Positions 34,532 to 42,291 of a stretch of 64,000 nucleotides of DNA are shown here, piece after piece; position 1 is the first letter of the stretch, and each line of letters starts with the position of its first letter. Under the pieces are notes generated by a model, which was not told where the DNA came from, did no database searches, and worked only from the letters and a program-made list of their open reading frames with translations. The DNA comes from Mycetocola spongiae (lineage in GTDB: Bacteria > Actinomycetota > Actinomycetes > Actinomycetales > Microbacteriaceae): assembly GCF_020424085.1 (NCBI RefSeq), contig NZ_CP080203.1, positions 2,604,001 to 2,668,000 of the forward strand, given 5' to 3'. The position numbers and the translations under genes were made by a program.

Positions 34532-36345
34532 CCAATAACACCGTGATCGGCGTGCGCGGCGAGGAGCGCGATAACCTCACCCCCGAGGAATCCGCGCAGA
34601 TTCGCCGCCGCTCGCTGCGCCTGCTCGGAAGGCTGCTGCGCCCCGTGCGCACCCGCGTGATCCTGACGCTGGCCGTGGTGATCGTGGCCACCGCCGCGGG
34701 GGCCGCCGGACCCGCGCTTATTGCCGCGGGACTTGATACCGCGCTGCCCGCCGTGCTGGAGCGCGGCGACTGGGGCCCCACCGCGCTGGTGGTGGGCGGG
34801 TTTGTGCTGGCCGGAATCCTCAGCGCCACACTCATCGCCTGGTATACGGTGCTGAGCGCGCGCGTGAGCCAGGCCATCCTGCTGGATCTGCGGCTTCAGG
34901 TATTCACGCATACCCAGGACCTGAGCCTGGACTTCCATGAAACCTATACCTCGGGCAGAATCATCTCCCGGCAGACCAGCGATCTGGACGCCATCCGGGA
35001 GCTGCTGGACTCGGGCATTAACCAGCTCATCTCCGGAATTCTCTATTTGGGGTTCACCGCCGCGGCACTGACCCTGATGGATCCCATCAGTGCGCTGGTG
35101 CTGGCCGGTGCCCTCATCCCGCTGTATTTCCTGACCCGCTGGTTCCAGAAGCGCGCGCAGGTGCTCTTCCGTCGCTCGCGCGTGGCCTCGGCCCGCGTGA
35201 TCGTGAAGTTTGTGGAAACCATGACCGGCATCCGCGCCGTGAAGGCCTTCCGTGCCGCGCGCCGTAATGAGGCCGAATACGGCGAGAAGGTTGAGGAGCT
35301 GCGCGATGTGAACGCCCGGGTCATCGGGCTCTTTGGAATCTTTGATCCCGCGCTGATCCTGATCGCCAACCTCACCGTGGCCGTGGTGGTCCTGGTGGGC
35401 GGCCTGCGGGTGGCCGATGGCGCGCTCGCCGTGGGAACGCTGCTCGCGGTGGTGCTCTATGCGCGCCGGTTCTTCGACCCGATCGAGGATATGGCGATGT
35501 TTTATAACTCCTATCAGTCGGCCGCGGCCGCGCTCGAAAAAATCTCGGGTGTGCTGGAGGAGCGGCCCGGGGTGGCCGATCCCGAGAACCCCGTGGATCT
35601 CTGGGAGGCCCGCGGGCACCTCAACTTCAGCGGCACCAGTTTTGCCTATGGCAACGGGGTGGAGGTCCTGCCCGAGTTTTCTCTGGACCTGCCCGCGGGG
35701 CAGACGGTGGCGCTGGTCGGTGCCACGGGTGCCGGGAAGACCACGCTCGCCAAGCTCATGTCGCGGTTTTATGACCCGAGCACCGGCACGGTGAGCCTGG
35801 ACGGTGTGGATCTGCGCGAGCTGCACCCGAAGGATCTGCGCCGGGCCATCGTCATGGTGACCCAGGAGGCCTATCTTTTCAGCGGCACCATCGCGGATAA
35901 TATCGCCCTCGGAAAGCCCTCGGCCACGCGCGAGGAGATCATCGCGGCCGCGACCGCGGTGGGCGCGGATGCGTTTATCACCGCGATGCCCGGCGGCTAC
36001 GATACCGACGTGAATAAGCGCGGTGGGCGGCTCTCGGCCGGCCAGCGCCAGCTGGTCTCGTTTGCGCGCGCGTTCCTCGCCGATCCCGCGGTGCTCCTCC
36101 TGGACGAGGCCACGGCCTCGCTGGATATCCCGGGGGAGCGCGCGGTACAAAACGCGCTGCAGACGCTGCTCTCCGATCGCACGGCCGTGATCATCGCCCA
36201 CCGGTTGTCCACGGTGGCCATCGCCGATCGGGTATTGGTGATGGAACAGGGGCGGATCGTGGAGGATGGAACCCCCGCGGAACTGATCGGCGGCACCGGT
36301 CGCTTCGCGGCGCTGCATGCCGCGTGGCGTAATTCGCTGGTCTAG
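34528..36345 (+). CDS. ABC exporter half-transporter with catalytic site (heterodimer subunit 2)
   Basis: A 605-residue partner of the preceding exporter. A soluble N-terminal stretch (about 35 residues) precedes six membrane segments and an ATPase domain with Walker [10 protein letters not shown], a variant signature LSAGQRQL and an intact Walker [13 protein letters not shown] with the catalytic Glu, followed by the H-loop IIAHRLSTV. The two subunits together therefore have one consensus and one degenerate ATP site. The last 23 codons (36277-36345) recur as a diverged copy just downstream. Confidence 0.92.
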   Translation: MTNNTVIGVRGEERDNLTPEESAQIRRRSLRLLGRLLRPVRTRVILTLAVVIVATAAGAAGPALIAAGLDTALPAVLERGDWGPTALVVGGFVLAGILSATLIAWYTVLSARVSQAILLDLRLQVFTHTQDLSLDFHETYTSGRIISRQTSDLDAIRELLDSGINQLISGILYLGFTAAALTLMDPISALVLAGALIPLYFLTRWFQKRAQVLFRRSRVASARVIVKFVETMTGIRAVKAFRAARRNEAEYGEKVEELRDVNARVIGLFGIFDPALILIANLTVAVVVLVGGLRVADGALAVGTLLAVVLYARRFFDPIEDMAMFYNSYQSAAAALEKISGVLEERPGVADPENPVDLWEARGHLNFSGTSFAYGNGVEVLPEFSLDLPAGQTVALVGATGAGKTTLAKLMSRFYDPSTGTVSLDGVDLRELHPKDLRRAIVMVTQEAYLFSGTIADNIALGKPSATREEIIAAATAVGADAFITAMPGGYDTDVNKRGGRLSAGQRQLVSFARAFLADPAVLLLDEATASLDIPGERAVQNALQTLLSDRTAVIIAHRLSTVAIADRVLVMEQGRIVEDGTPAELIGGTGRFAALHAAWRNSLV

Positions 36346-36510
36346 TCGCGGCGTATAAAGGCGGCATAGAGGGGTGGCATGTGTCTCACTCTTGCGGAGC
36401 TGATCGGCGGCATCGGTCGCTTTGCGGCGTTGCATGCCGCGTGGCTCAACTCGCTGGTCTAGCTTCGGCGGCATAAAGCGGGGGCGTGTGCCTCACCCTA
36501 TGGGTGAGGC
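36277..36510 (+). repeat. 117-bp diverged tandem duplication of the exporter 3' end
   Basis: The last 69 bp of the exporter gene (36277-36345) recur at 36394-36462 with six substitutions or substitution pairs, and the copy still encodes [22 protein letters not shown] followed by a stop. Most changes are at third codon positions. The sequences after each copy also match in part (GCGGC-ATAAAG, GTGTGYCTCACYCT), giving a unit of about 117 bp. The second copy is not part of any full gene. Confidence 0.85.
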
Positions 36511-36523
36511 ACACGCCCCCGCT
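36477..36523. terminator. Terminator of the ABC exporter operon
   Basis: A perfect 22-bp stem (AGCGGGGGCGTGTGCCTCACCC region and its complement) with a TAT loop, directly after the duplicated tail. It also faces the convergent lipoprotein gene. Partial sequence of its left arm is present in the first copy of the duplicated unit. Confidence 0.85.
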
Positions 36524-36542
36524 CGATTAACCGGTCGGGCCG

Positions 36543-36971
36543 CTAGCGCAGCGCCACGTTGGTCTCGGCATAGGTGGTCTCGCCAACCTTAAAAATGGAC
36601 CAGTCGCCGCAGTTCAGCGATTCCTCCGGGATATCATCGGGCCACCAGCTCTCGTTGAGGGCGGGGGAATCCGGGGTGGCGGCGAGGGCGCAGCCCTCGT
36701 GGGTGACCTCCTGCGCGGAGTGGTACATCAGCAGCGCGCCGTCGCGGTCGCCGCGGTATTTCACGCGAATATTGCTGGCGTCCTCGGGGATCCACTCGGT
36801 ATCGGGGAACGGCAGCTTGGCGGCCGTATACTCGCCCAGATTATTGTAGATGCCGTTATGCGCTTCCTTGGTAAGGGGGGCGAGGGCGGCGCACCCGGAG
36901 AGGGCCACCGCACCGAGGGTGGTGGCGGCAATTCCGAGGGAAAAACGGGTGAGTGTGGATGAGTGACGCAT
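36543..36971 (-). CDS. Hypothetical lipoprotein, 142 aa
   Basis: Not recognised. The protein begins with a signal peptide and lipobox LSGC (Cys27). The exported part of about 115 residues contains YNNLGEYTAAKLPFPDTEWIPEDASNIRVKYRGDRDGALLMYHS and two further Cys residues (ALAATP preceded by GC, and LNCGDW) that may form a disulfide. ATG 36971 has GGAG close upstream; a longer frame is rejected because it would put the signal peptide inside. Similar small lipoproteins are common in Microbacteriaceae, function unknown. Confidence 0.75.
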   Translation of the reverse strand: MRHSSTLTRFSLGIAATTLGAVALSGCAALAPLTKEAHNGIYNNLGEYTAAKLPFPDTEWIPEDASNIRVKYRGDRDGALLMYHSAQEVTHEGCALAATPDSPALNESWWPDDIPEESLNCGDWSIFKVGETTYAETNVALR

Positions 36972-37190
36972 ATCTCCATTAGACCCCGAAATCCGGGCCG
37001 GGGCATCGCTCCCACGGGGGAGGCGAGGTCCCTCGCGGGGATGATTCATCCGCCGCGCGGGCGCATAATTTACGCCAGTTCCGCACGCCCATGCGGAATA
37101 GCGCCGTAAAACTGAGTGCGCTCAGGGCCGCCCGGCGCAATTGCAACGATTCGGTTATATTTCGCGAGAAAACGCCGGTCGGTCCCCGTT

Positions 37191-37550
37191 TTAGGGGACA
37201 AACGCGGCGCGGGCCACGCGATAGCCCCCGCGGACCGACTCGCGCAGCGCGGTTCCCTCCTCGGCATAGTGGGCGCGGGCGCGTTCCTCATGCCCGGCGG
37301 GCGGCGAGCCATCGGCGCGGATCACCCGCCACCACGGCAGCTCATGGCCGTGCCGGGACATGATCTTTCCCACCTGCCGGGACGCGCGCGACCCCAGGTG
37401 GGCGGCCACCTGGCCATAGCTCATGACCCGTCCCGGGGGGATACCTAATACCACCTCGTAGACGCCCTCGATAAAGGCCTCGGCATCGCCGGGTGGTGGG
37501 GGAAGCTCCCGCAAATTAGGCGAGGGACAGGCGGGCGATGACCTCGCCAT
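37191..37550 (-). CDS. Alkyltransferase-like protein (MGMT-family ATL)
   Basis: A 119-residue protein equal to the DNA-binding domain of O6-alkylguanine DNA methyltransferase. The helix-turn-helix region GRVMSYGQVAAHLGSRASRQVGKIMSRHG is intact, but the active-site PCHRV is PWWRV, with Trp in place of the alkyl-accepting Cys. ATL proteins bind O6-alkylguanine and flag it for nucleotide excision repair. The ATG at 37550 is chosen because GGAGA lies 7 bp upstream; it overlaps the preceding GNAT gene by 35 bp. A TTG at 37514 is an alternative. Confidence 0.85.
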   Translation of the reverse strand: MARSSPACPSPNLRELPPPPGDAEAFIEGVYEVVLGIPPGRVMSYGQVAAHLGSRASRQVGKIMSRHGHELPWWRVIRADGSPPAGHEERARAHYAEEGTALRESVRGGYRVARAAFVP

Positions 37551-37971
37551 ACGGGGTCTCCCCGACGGGCGCAAAGCCCATGTGCTGGAAGAACAGCTCG
37601 GGGCCGTCGTCGCCGGGCTCATAGATGACGTTCACGTGATCTAGGCCACGCTTCCGCGCCTCCTGGGCGAGGGCCTCCACGGCAAAGGAACCGAGACCCG
37701 CGCCCTGGCGGTCGGCGTCCACGTTGATGCGCCACAGAATGCTGCGGAACTCCTCGGCGGGGGCGCTCTCGTCGAAGCTGCCCTGGATGAACGCCACCAC
37801 GTGATCGCCATCGAGGACCACGCGCTGCCAGGTGGTGGAGGGATCGGAAACCGCGGCGGCCACCGAATAGGACACCGGGGCAATAAATTGCTCCTGCCCG
37901 GGCTTAAGCGTGAGTGTGTTCACCTCGACGATCGTCGAGGCGGACAGTTCTTCCAGTCTGAGCTCGGTCAT
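37516..37971 (-). CDS. GNAT family N-acetyltransferase
   Basis: A 151-residue GNAT. The core acetyl-CoA binding strand and loop are SILWRINVDADRQGAGLGSFAVEAL (about residues 85-109), with Q/R-x-x-G-x-G as QGAGLG, followed by VNVIYEPGDDGPELFFQHMGF. Similarity in pattern to diamine/spermidine acetyltransferases of the PaiA/BltD type is suggestive only. ATG 37971 with GGAG just upstream. It is the first gene of a two-gene unit with the ATL and is divergent from icd. Confidence 0.85.
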   Translation of the reverse strand: MTELRLEELSASTIVEVNTLTLKPGQEQFIAPVSYSVAAAVSDPSTTWQRVVLDGDHVVAFIQGSFDESAPAEEFRSILWRINVDADRQGAGLGSFAVEALAQEARKRGLDHVNVIYEPGDDGPELFFQHMGFAPVGETPYGEVIARLSLA

Positions 37972-38049
37972 AACTCCAGGGTAGCCACTCGGGAGGGGAA
38001 TGGATAGGTGGCTGCACGCTCGTGCACGGAACGCCCGGCCGGATATCTG

Positions 38050-38065
38050 TCTCGATGTCGAGATA
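38050..38065. promoter_or_regulatory. Palindromic box upstream of icd, shared with sucC
   Basis: TCTCGATGTCGAGATA contains the palindrome TCTCGA-TG-TCGAGA. It ends 63 bp before the icd start. TAAGCT at 38081-38086 is placed 17 bp from TCGAGA and could be the -10, so the box may overlap the -35 region. It matches the sucC box at 13 of 16 positions. Confidence 0.55.
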
Positions 38066-38128
38066 GTTATCCGGCTCGGGTAAGCTGGGCTACGGCCGGA
38101 ACCGGCCCGTTTCTGAGGAGTTCTCATT

Positions 38129-39343
38129 ATGAGCAAAATCAAGGTTGAGGGTACCGTTGTCGAGCTCGACGGCGACGAGATGACCCGCATCATCTGGCAG
38201 GCCATCAAGGACACGCTGATCCACCCGTACCTCGACATCGATCTCGAGTATTACGACCTCGGAATTCAGAAGCGTGACGAGACCGATGACCAGATCACCA
38301 TCGACGCGGCACACGCCATCCAGAAGCACGGCGTGGGCGTAAAGTGTGCCACCATCACCCCCGATGAGGCGCGTGTTGAGGAGTTCGGCCTGAAGAAGAT
38401 GTGGAAGAGCCCCAACGGCACGATCCGCAATATTCTCGGCGGCGTGATCTTCCGCGAGCCCATCATCATCTCGAATATCCCGCGCCTGGTTCCCGGCTGG
38501 AATAAGCCGATCATCATCGGCCGCCACGCCTTCGGCGACCAGTACCGCGCCACCGACTTCCTGTTTAAGGGCGAGGGTAAGCTCACGGTTGAGTTCACCC
38601 CCGATGACGGCTCCGAGCCGCAGAAGTTTGAGGTCTACCAGTCCCCGGGAGACGGAATCGCCCAGGTTCAGTACAACCTCGACTCCTCGATCCGCGACTT
38701 CGCTCGCGCGAGCCTGAACTACGGCCTGACCCGTAACTACCCGGTGTACCTCTCCACGAAGAACACCATCCTCAAGGCCTATGACGGTCGCTTCAAGGAC
38801 CTCTTCCAGGAGATCTTCGACACCGAGTTCAAGGAGGCCTTCGAGGCCGCCGGGCTCACCTATGAGCACCGCCTCATCGACGACATGGTCGCCTCGGCCA
38901 TGAAGTGGGAGGGCGGCTACGTCTGGGCCTGCAAGAACTACGACGGCGATGTGCAGTCCGATACCGTGGCCCAGGGCTTTGGTTCGTTGGGTCTGATGAC
39001 CTCGGTTCTGGCCACCCCGGACGGAAAGGTTGTGGAGGCCGAGGCAGCCCACGGCACCGTGACCCGTCACTACCGCCAGCACCAGGCCGGCAAGCCCACC
39101 TCGACCAACCCGATTGCGTCGATCTTCGCGTGGACCCGTGGCCTGAACCACCGCGGAAAGCTGGACGGCAACCAGGAGCTCATCGACTTCGCGCTCACGC
39201 TTGAGGACGTTGTCATCAAGACCGTCGAGTCCGGCAAGATGACCAAGGACCTCGCGCTCCTGGTCGGCCCCGAGCAGCCCTATCAGACCACCGAGGAATT
39301 CCTCGCGGAGCTGGCAGATAACCTCAAGGCCCGCCTGGCCTAA
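38129..39343 (+). CDS. icd: NADP-dependent isocitrate dehydrogenase
   Basis: A 404-residue homodimeric (eukaryote-like, type II) NADP-isocitrate dehydrogenase of the TCA cycle, oxidising isocitrate to 2-oxoglutarate. Signatures are the start [14 protein letters not shown], substrate-binding [63 protein letters not shown] with metal-binding Asp residues, and [15 protein letters not shown]. Codon use is biased as for sucCD. It has AGGAG before the ATG and a strong terminator after the stop. Confidence 0.97.
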   Translation: MSKIKVEGTVVELDGDEMTRIIWQAIKDTLIHPYLDIDLEYYDLGIQKRDETDDQITIDAAHAIQKHGVGVKCATITPDEARVEEFGLKKMWKSPNGTIRNILGGVIFREPIIISNIPRLVPGWNKPIIIGRHAFGDQYRATDFLFKGEGKLTVEFTPDDGSEPQKFEVYQSPGDGIAQVQYNLDSSIRDFARASLNYGLTRNYPVYLSTKNTILKAYDGRFKDLFQEIFDTEFKEAFEAAGLTYEHRLIDDMVASAMKWEGGYVWACKNYDGDVQSDTVAQGFGSLGLMTSVLATPDGKVVEAEAAHGTVTRHYRQHQAGKPTSTNPIASIFAWTRGLNHRGKLDGNQELIDFALTLEDVVIKTVESGKMTKDLALLVGPEQPYQTTEEFLAELADNLKARLA

Positions 39344-39360
39344 TCCGCTTGCGGAAAATA

Positions 39361-39396
39361 CCGCGGCCCGGGAATCCTAGGATTCCCGGGCCGCGG
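39361..39396. terminator. Bidirectional terminator after icd
   Basis: A perfect 36-bp palindrome built on CCGCGGCCCGGGAATCCT followed by GTGTTTTAAG. It separates icd from the convergent lipoprotein gene. Confidence 0.85.
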
Positions 39397-39408
39397 TGTT
39401 TTAAGCGG

Positions 39409-39837
39409 CTATCCGCACAGGTCGTTAAGCGCCTGATCGGCGGCCTCGAGCTCCATCGTGAGCGAGTTATATTTGGTCTCGTCATCGGGCGAGGGCGAGG
39501 CCTGCGCGGTATCAAAGAAATTTGCGAGGTTGCGCATCGCATTGGTGAACGTATCGGCGCTCTGCCGCACCTCGGCATTGCCCAGCGCGGCGATCTCGCG
39601 ATCCAGTGCGTCGATCGTATCGTTCACCAGGGCCGTGGCGCGGGCGGGATCCTCCTGCACCTCGGCCATATTCTTTTCCACCTCGGCAATTTTTTGGGTG
39701 CGGGTATCCATGATCGCGGCGCAGGCCTCGGCCACGCTCTGCTCACCCGCGCCGCCGGCGCAGCCCACGAGGCCGAGGCCGGTCAGGCCAAGAAGGCCGA
39801 GGGACAGCGCGGTATGGCGGCCGGAAATACGGGACAT
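39409..39837 (-). CDS. Small lipoprotein, paralogue A
   Basis: A 142-residue lipoprotein with lipobox LVGC (Cys26). The mature part is mainly helical, with SVAEACAAIMDTRTQKIAEVEKNMAEV near its start, EDPARATALVNDTIDALDREIAALGNAEVRQSADTF in the middle and a C-terminal LNDLCG. The two Cys residues near the ends of the mature part may form a disulfide. It is a clear paralogue of the next gene upstream, sharing EAC, EDPA, the GNxEVR/GNTEIR segment and the terminal Cys. ATG 39837 has AAGGAG at good spacing. Function unknown. Confidence 0.75.
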   Translation of the reverse strand: MSRISGRHTALSLGLLGLTGLGLVGCAGGAGEQSVAEACAAIMDTRTQKIAEVEKNMAEVQEDPARATALVNDTIDALDREIAALGNAEVRQSADTFTNAMRNLANFFDTAQASPSPDDETKYNSLTMELEAADQALNDLCG

Positions 39838-39870
39838 GCGGGGGCTCCTTATTCTCAACAACGGGGGTGG

Positions 39871-40296
39871 CTAGGCGCAGCGCCGGATCAGCGCCGCCGC
39901 GGCATCGCTCACCGCGGTGACCTTTGTGGCCTCCGCACTGCCGGGCAGCGAGCCGCCCGAGAGGAGATCGCTGCCGGCACCCAGCAGCTCGCCGATGCTT
40001 GTGGTGAGTGCGTCCACCTCGGGGCGGATCTCGGTATTGCCGATGCCCGCGAGGGTGGTTGTGGAGGAGGCGATCAGGCGCGCGGCGCGCGCGGCGGCCC
40101 CCGCGGGGTCCTCCGCGGCCTGGGCCTGGATTTCGGTGATCTCGGTGGGGGCGCTCTCGGCGAGCGAGCGGATGCTGGAACAGGCCTCCTCAAGCGTCTG
40201 ATCGGGATTGGCCGAGCAGGCCGCGAGGGCCGGCAGGGTGAGGGCGGCCAGGGCCAGGGTGGTGGTGAGCGAGCGTAAACGCCGAGATTTTTTCAT
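39871..40296 (-). CDS. Small lipoprotein, paralogue B
   Basis: A 141-residue lipoprotein with signal peptide and lipobox LAAC (Cys27). The mature helical part contains TLEEACSSIRSLAESAPTEI, EDPAGAAARAARLIASSTTTLAGIGNTEIRPEVDAL and ends LIRRCA, so both Cys residues of paralogue A are conserved. The two genes are adjacent (33-bp gap) and co-directional, and so a tandem gene duplication that has since diverged. ATG 40296 has GGAGG upstream. Function unknown; helical bundle on the outer face of the membrane is inferred. Confidence 0.75.
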   Translation of the reverse strand: MKKSRRLRSLTTTLALAALTLPALAACSANPDQTLEEACSSIRSLAESAPTEITEIQAQAAEDPAGAAARAARLIASSTTTLAGIGNTEIRPEVDALTTSIGELLGAGSDLLSGGSLPGSAEATKVTAVSDAAAALIRRCA

Positions 40297-40452
40297 CGTT
40301 CCTCCGTCGGCACAGCTTAGCAATGGGCGCCTGGGAGACGCCCTGCCGCTGTCCAGATTGACAGGGTCCGCCGCGAAGTTCTACGGTGAGCGAGACGATT
40401 CCGGCGGCATCCAGCGCCGCTTCGGAACACCAAACAGAGGAACACAACCGCC

Positions 40453-42102
40453 GTGATTATCCCCGCACCGCTGCACCGGGAATCCCGTCCCGAGGGTTTT
40501 AAGCTCACCGCCGATACCCGCATCATCACCGATTCCGCCGGGGCGGGGGCCGCGCGCTTTCTCGCCTCGGTCCTGCGTCCCGCCACGGGCTTTGCGCTGC
40601 CCGTGATCGAGGGGGGCGAGCCCGGGACTAATATCATCTCTATCGCCCTGGACCCCGCCCTGGCCCCCGAGGAATATACCCTCGATACCGATGCCGCGGG
40701 TGTGCACATTCGCGCGGGGGATACCGCCGGAGTGTTTTATGCCGGGCAGAGCCTGCGCCAGCTGCTGCCGCCCGCGATCTATCGCCGGGCCACCGCGGAG
40801 GCCGACTGGGATCTCCCGGGCATCCACCTGGCCGATCGTCCGCGCTTCTCCTGGCGCGGGGTGATGCTGGATGTGGCCCGCCACTTCCTCCCCAAGCACG
40901 ACCTGCTGCGCTTTATCGACCTGGTGGCGCTGCATAAGCTCAACCGCCTGCACCTGCACCTGACCGATGATCAGGGCTGGCGCGTGGAGATTCGCCGCTA
41001 TCCGCTGCTGACCGAGATCGGATCGCGTCGCTCCGAGAGCCAGTATGGGCACGGCCCCCTGGCCCGCGGCGATGGCCGCCCGCACGGCGGGTTTTATACC
41101 CGGGAGGACCTGCTGGAGATCGTGGCCTATGCCCGCGAGCGCGGCATTATCGTGATCCCCGAGATCGATTCCCCCGGCCATGTCCAGGCCGCGATCACCG
41201 CCTATCCCGAGCTCGGGGTGGCCGCCTCCGATGGCCGCGCCGAGCAGCTGGAGGTGTGGACGCGCTGGGGCATTAACACCACCGTGTTAAACGTCGAGGA
41301 ATCCACCGTGGAGTTTTTTGAGCACGTTTTTGACGAGCTCTGCGAGATCTTTGACTCCCCGTGGATCGGCATCGGCGGCGATGAGGCCATAAAAACCGAG
41401 TGGGAAAATAGCCCGCGGGTGGCCGAGCGGATGCGCGAGCTGGGTGTTGCGAACGTGGAGGAATTGCAGAGCTGGTTCCTGCGTCGCCTCTCCGATCACC
41501 TCGCCACCCACGGCCGCCGCGCGTTTGGCTGGGACGAGATGCTGGAGGGAAATAACATGGCTCCCGGCGCGACCGTGGCCTCCTGGCGCGGCGAATACGG
41601 GGCCATCGCGGCCGCGCATGCCGGGCACGACGTGGTGGCCTGCCCGGATGATCGGGTCTACCTGGACTATCGCGAATCCGATTCCCCTGAGGAGCCGATC
41701 CCCGTGGGGATTCCGCTCTCGCTCGCCGAGGTATACGAGTTTGAGCCGACCCCCGCCGCGCTGCGCGGAACCGACCTGGCGAAATTTATCATCGGGGGCC
41801 AGGCAAATATCTGGAGCGAGCACATGGACTCCGCGAGCTTTGTGGACTATCGGGTATTCCCGCGCCTGTGCGCGCTCGCCGAGGTGGTCTGGAGCGCGCC
41901 CGAGGCCCGCGATTTTGCGGATTTCTCGGAGCGGATGATTGCGCACCGCGCCCGCCTGGATGCCCTCGGTGTGGCCTATCGTCCCGAGTCGGGGCCGCTG
42001 CCCGAGCAGACCCGCCCGGGTGTGCCCGGTAAGCCCACGACGCGCGAGGCGCGGCTGGCGTTGCAGCGCGAGCTGGCCGCCAATATCGCGCTTCCCGAAT
42101 AG
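40453..42102 (+). CDS. Beta-N-acetylhexosaminidase (GH20), first copy
   Basis: A 549-residue family 20 glycosidase that removes terminal GlcNAc or GalNAc. The N-terminal GH20b domain covers about residues 1-125; the TIM-barrel has HLHLTDDQGWRVEIRRYP, IPEIDSPGHVQAAI and the catalytic pair Asp310-Glu311 in GGDEAIKTEW. The C-terminal GGQANIWSEHMDS is also conserved. There is no signal peptide, so it is intracellular and would split imported chito-oligosaccharides. GTG start; AGAGGAAC upstream. It is the first gene of the rightward chitobiose/GlcNAc-type locus. Confidence 0.93.
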   Translation: MIIPAPLHRESRPEGFKLTADTRIITDSAGAGAARFLASVLRPATGFALPVIEGGEPGTNIISIALDPALAPEEYTLDTDAAGVHIRAGDTAGVFYAGQSLRQLLPPAIYRRATAEADWDLPGIHLADRPRFSWRGVMLDVARHFLPKHDLLRFIDLVALHKLNRLHLHLTDDQGWRVEIRRYPLLTEIGSRRSESQYGHGPLARGDGRPHGGFYTREDLLEIVAYARERGIIVIPEIDSPGHVQAAITAYPELGVAASDGRAEQLEVWTRWGINTTVLNVEESTVEFFEHVFDELCEIFDSPWIGIGGDEAIKTEWENSPRVAERMRELGVANVEELQSWFLRRLSDHLATHGRRAFGWDEMLEGNNMAPGATVASWRGEYGAIAAAHAGHDVVACPDDRVYLDYRESDSPEEPIPVGIPLSLAEVYEFEPTPAALRGTDLAKFIIGGQANIWSEHMDSASFVDYRVFPRLCALAEVVWSAPEARDFADFSERMIAHRARLDALGVAYRPESGPLPEQTRPGVPGKPTTREARLALQRELAANIALPE

Positions 42103-42130
42103 GCTCGATCTCACCGGGTCTCCGAGATCC

Positions 42131-42168
42131 CGCGGGGGTCGCCGCGCCGTTGCGCGGCGGCCCCCGCG
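42131..42168 (+). terminator. Hairpin after the first GH20 gene
   Basis: Inverted repeat CGCGGGGGTCGCCGCGC / GCGCGGCGGCCCCCGCG with one mismatch and a CGTT loop, 28 bp after the stop. No U-tract. Confidence 0.6.
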
Positions 42169-42268
42169 TCATGATGGCGGCCACCGGCCGCGATTCCTCT
42201 TCCGTCCCCCGCGCAGGCCAAACAGGTAACAACTCGATTAAGGTCGGTTTAATGCTTGCGCAATGATA

Positions 42269-42285
42269 GTTCGTAAGGTTTACTA
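42269..42285. promoter_or_regulatory. ROK-type operator upstream of the ROK regulator
   Basis: TTCGTAAGGTTTACTAA has arms TTCGTAA and TTACTAA (TTNGTAA symmetric, 6 of 7) around GGT, resembling binding sites of ROK-family repressors. It lies 6 bp before the regulator's ATG, overlapping the likely start of transcription, so autoregulation is expected. Confidence 0.55.
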
Positions 42286-42291
42286 ACAAAC

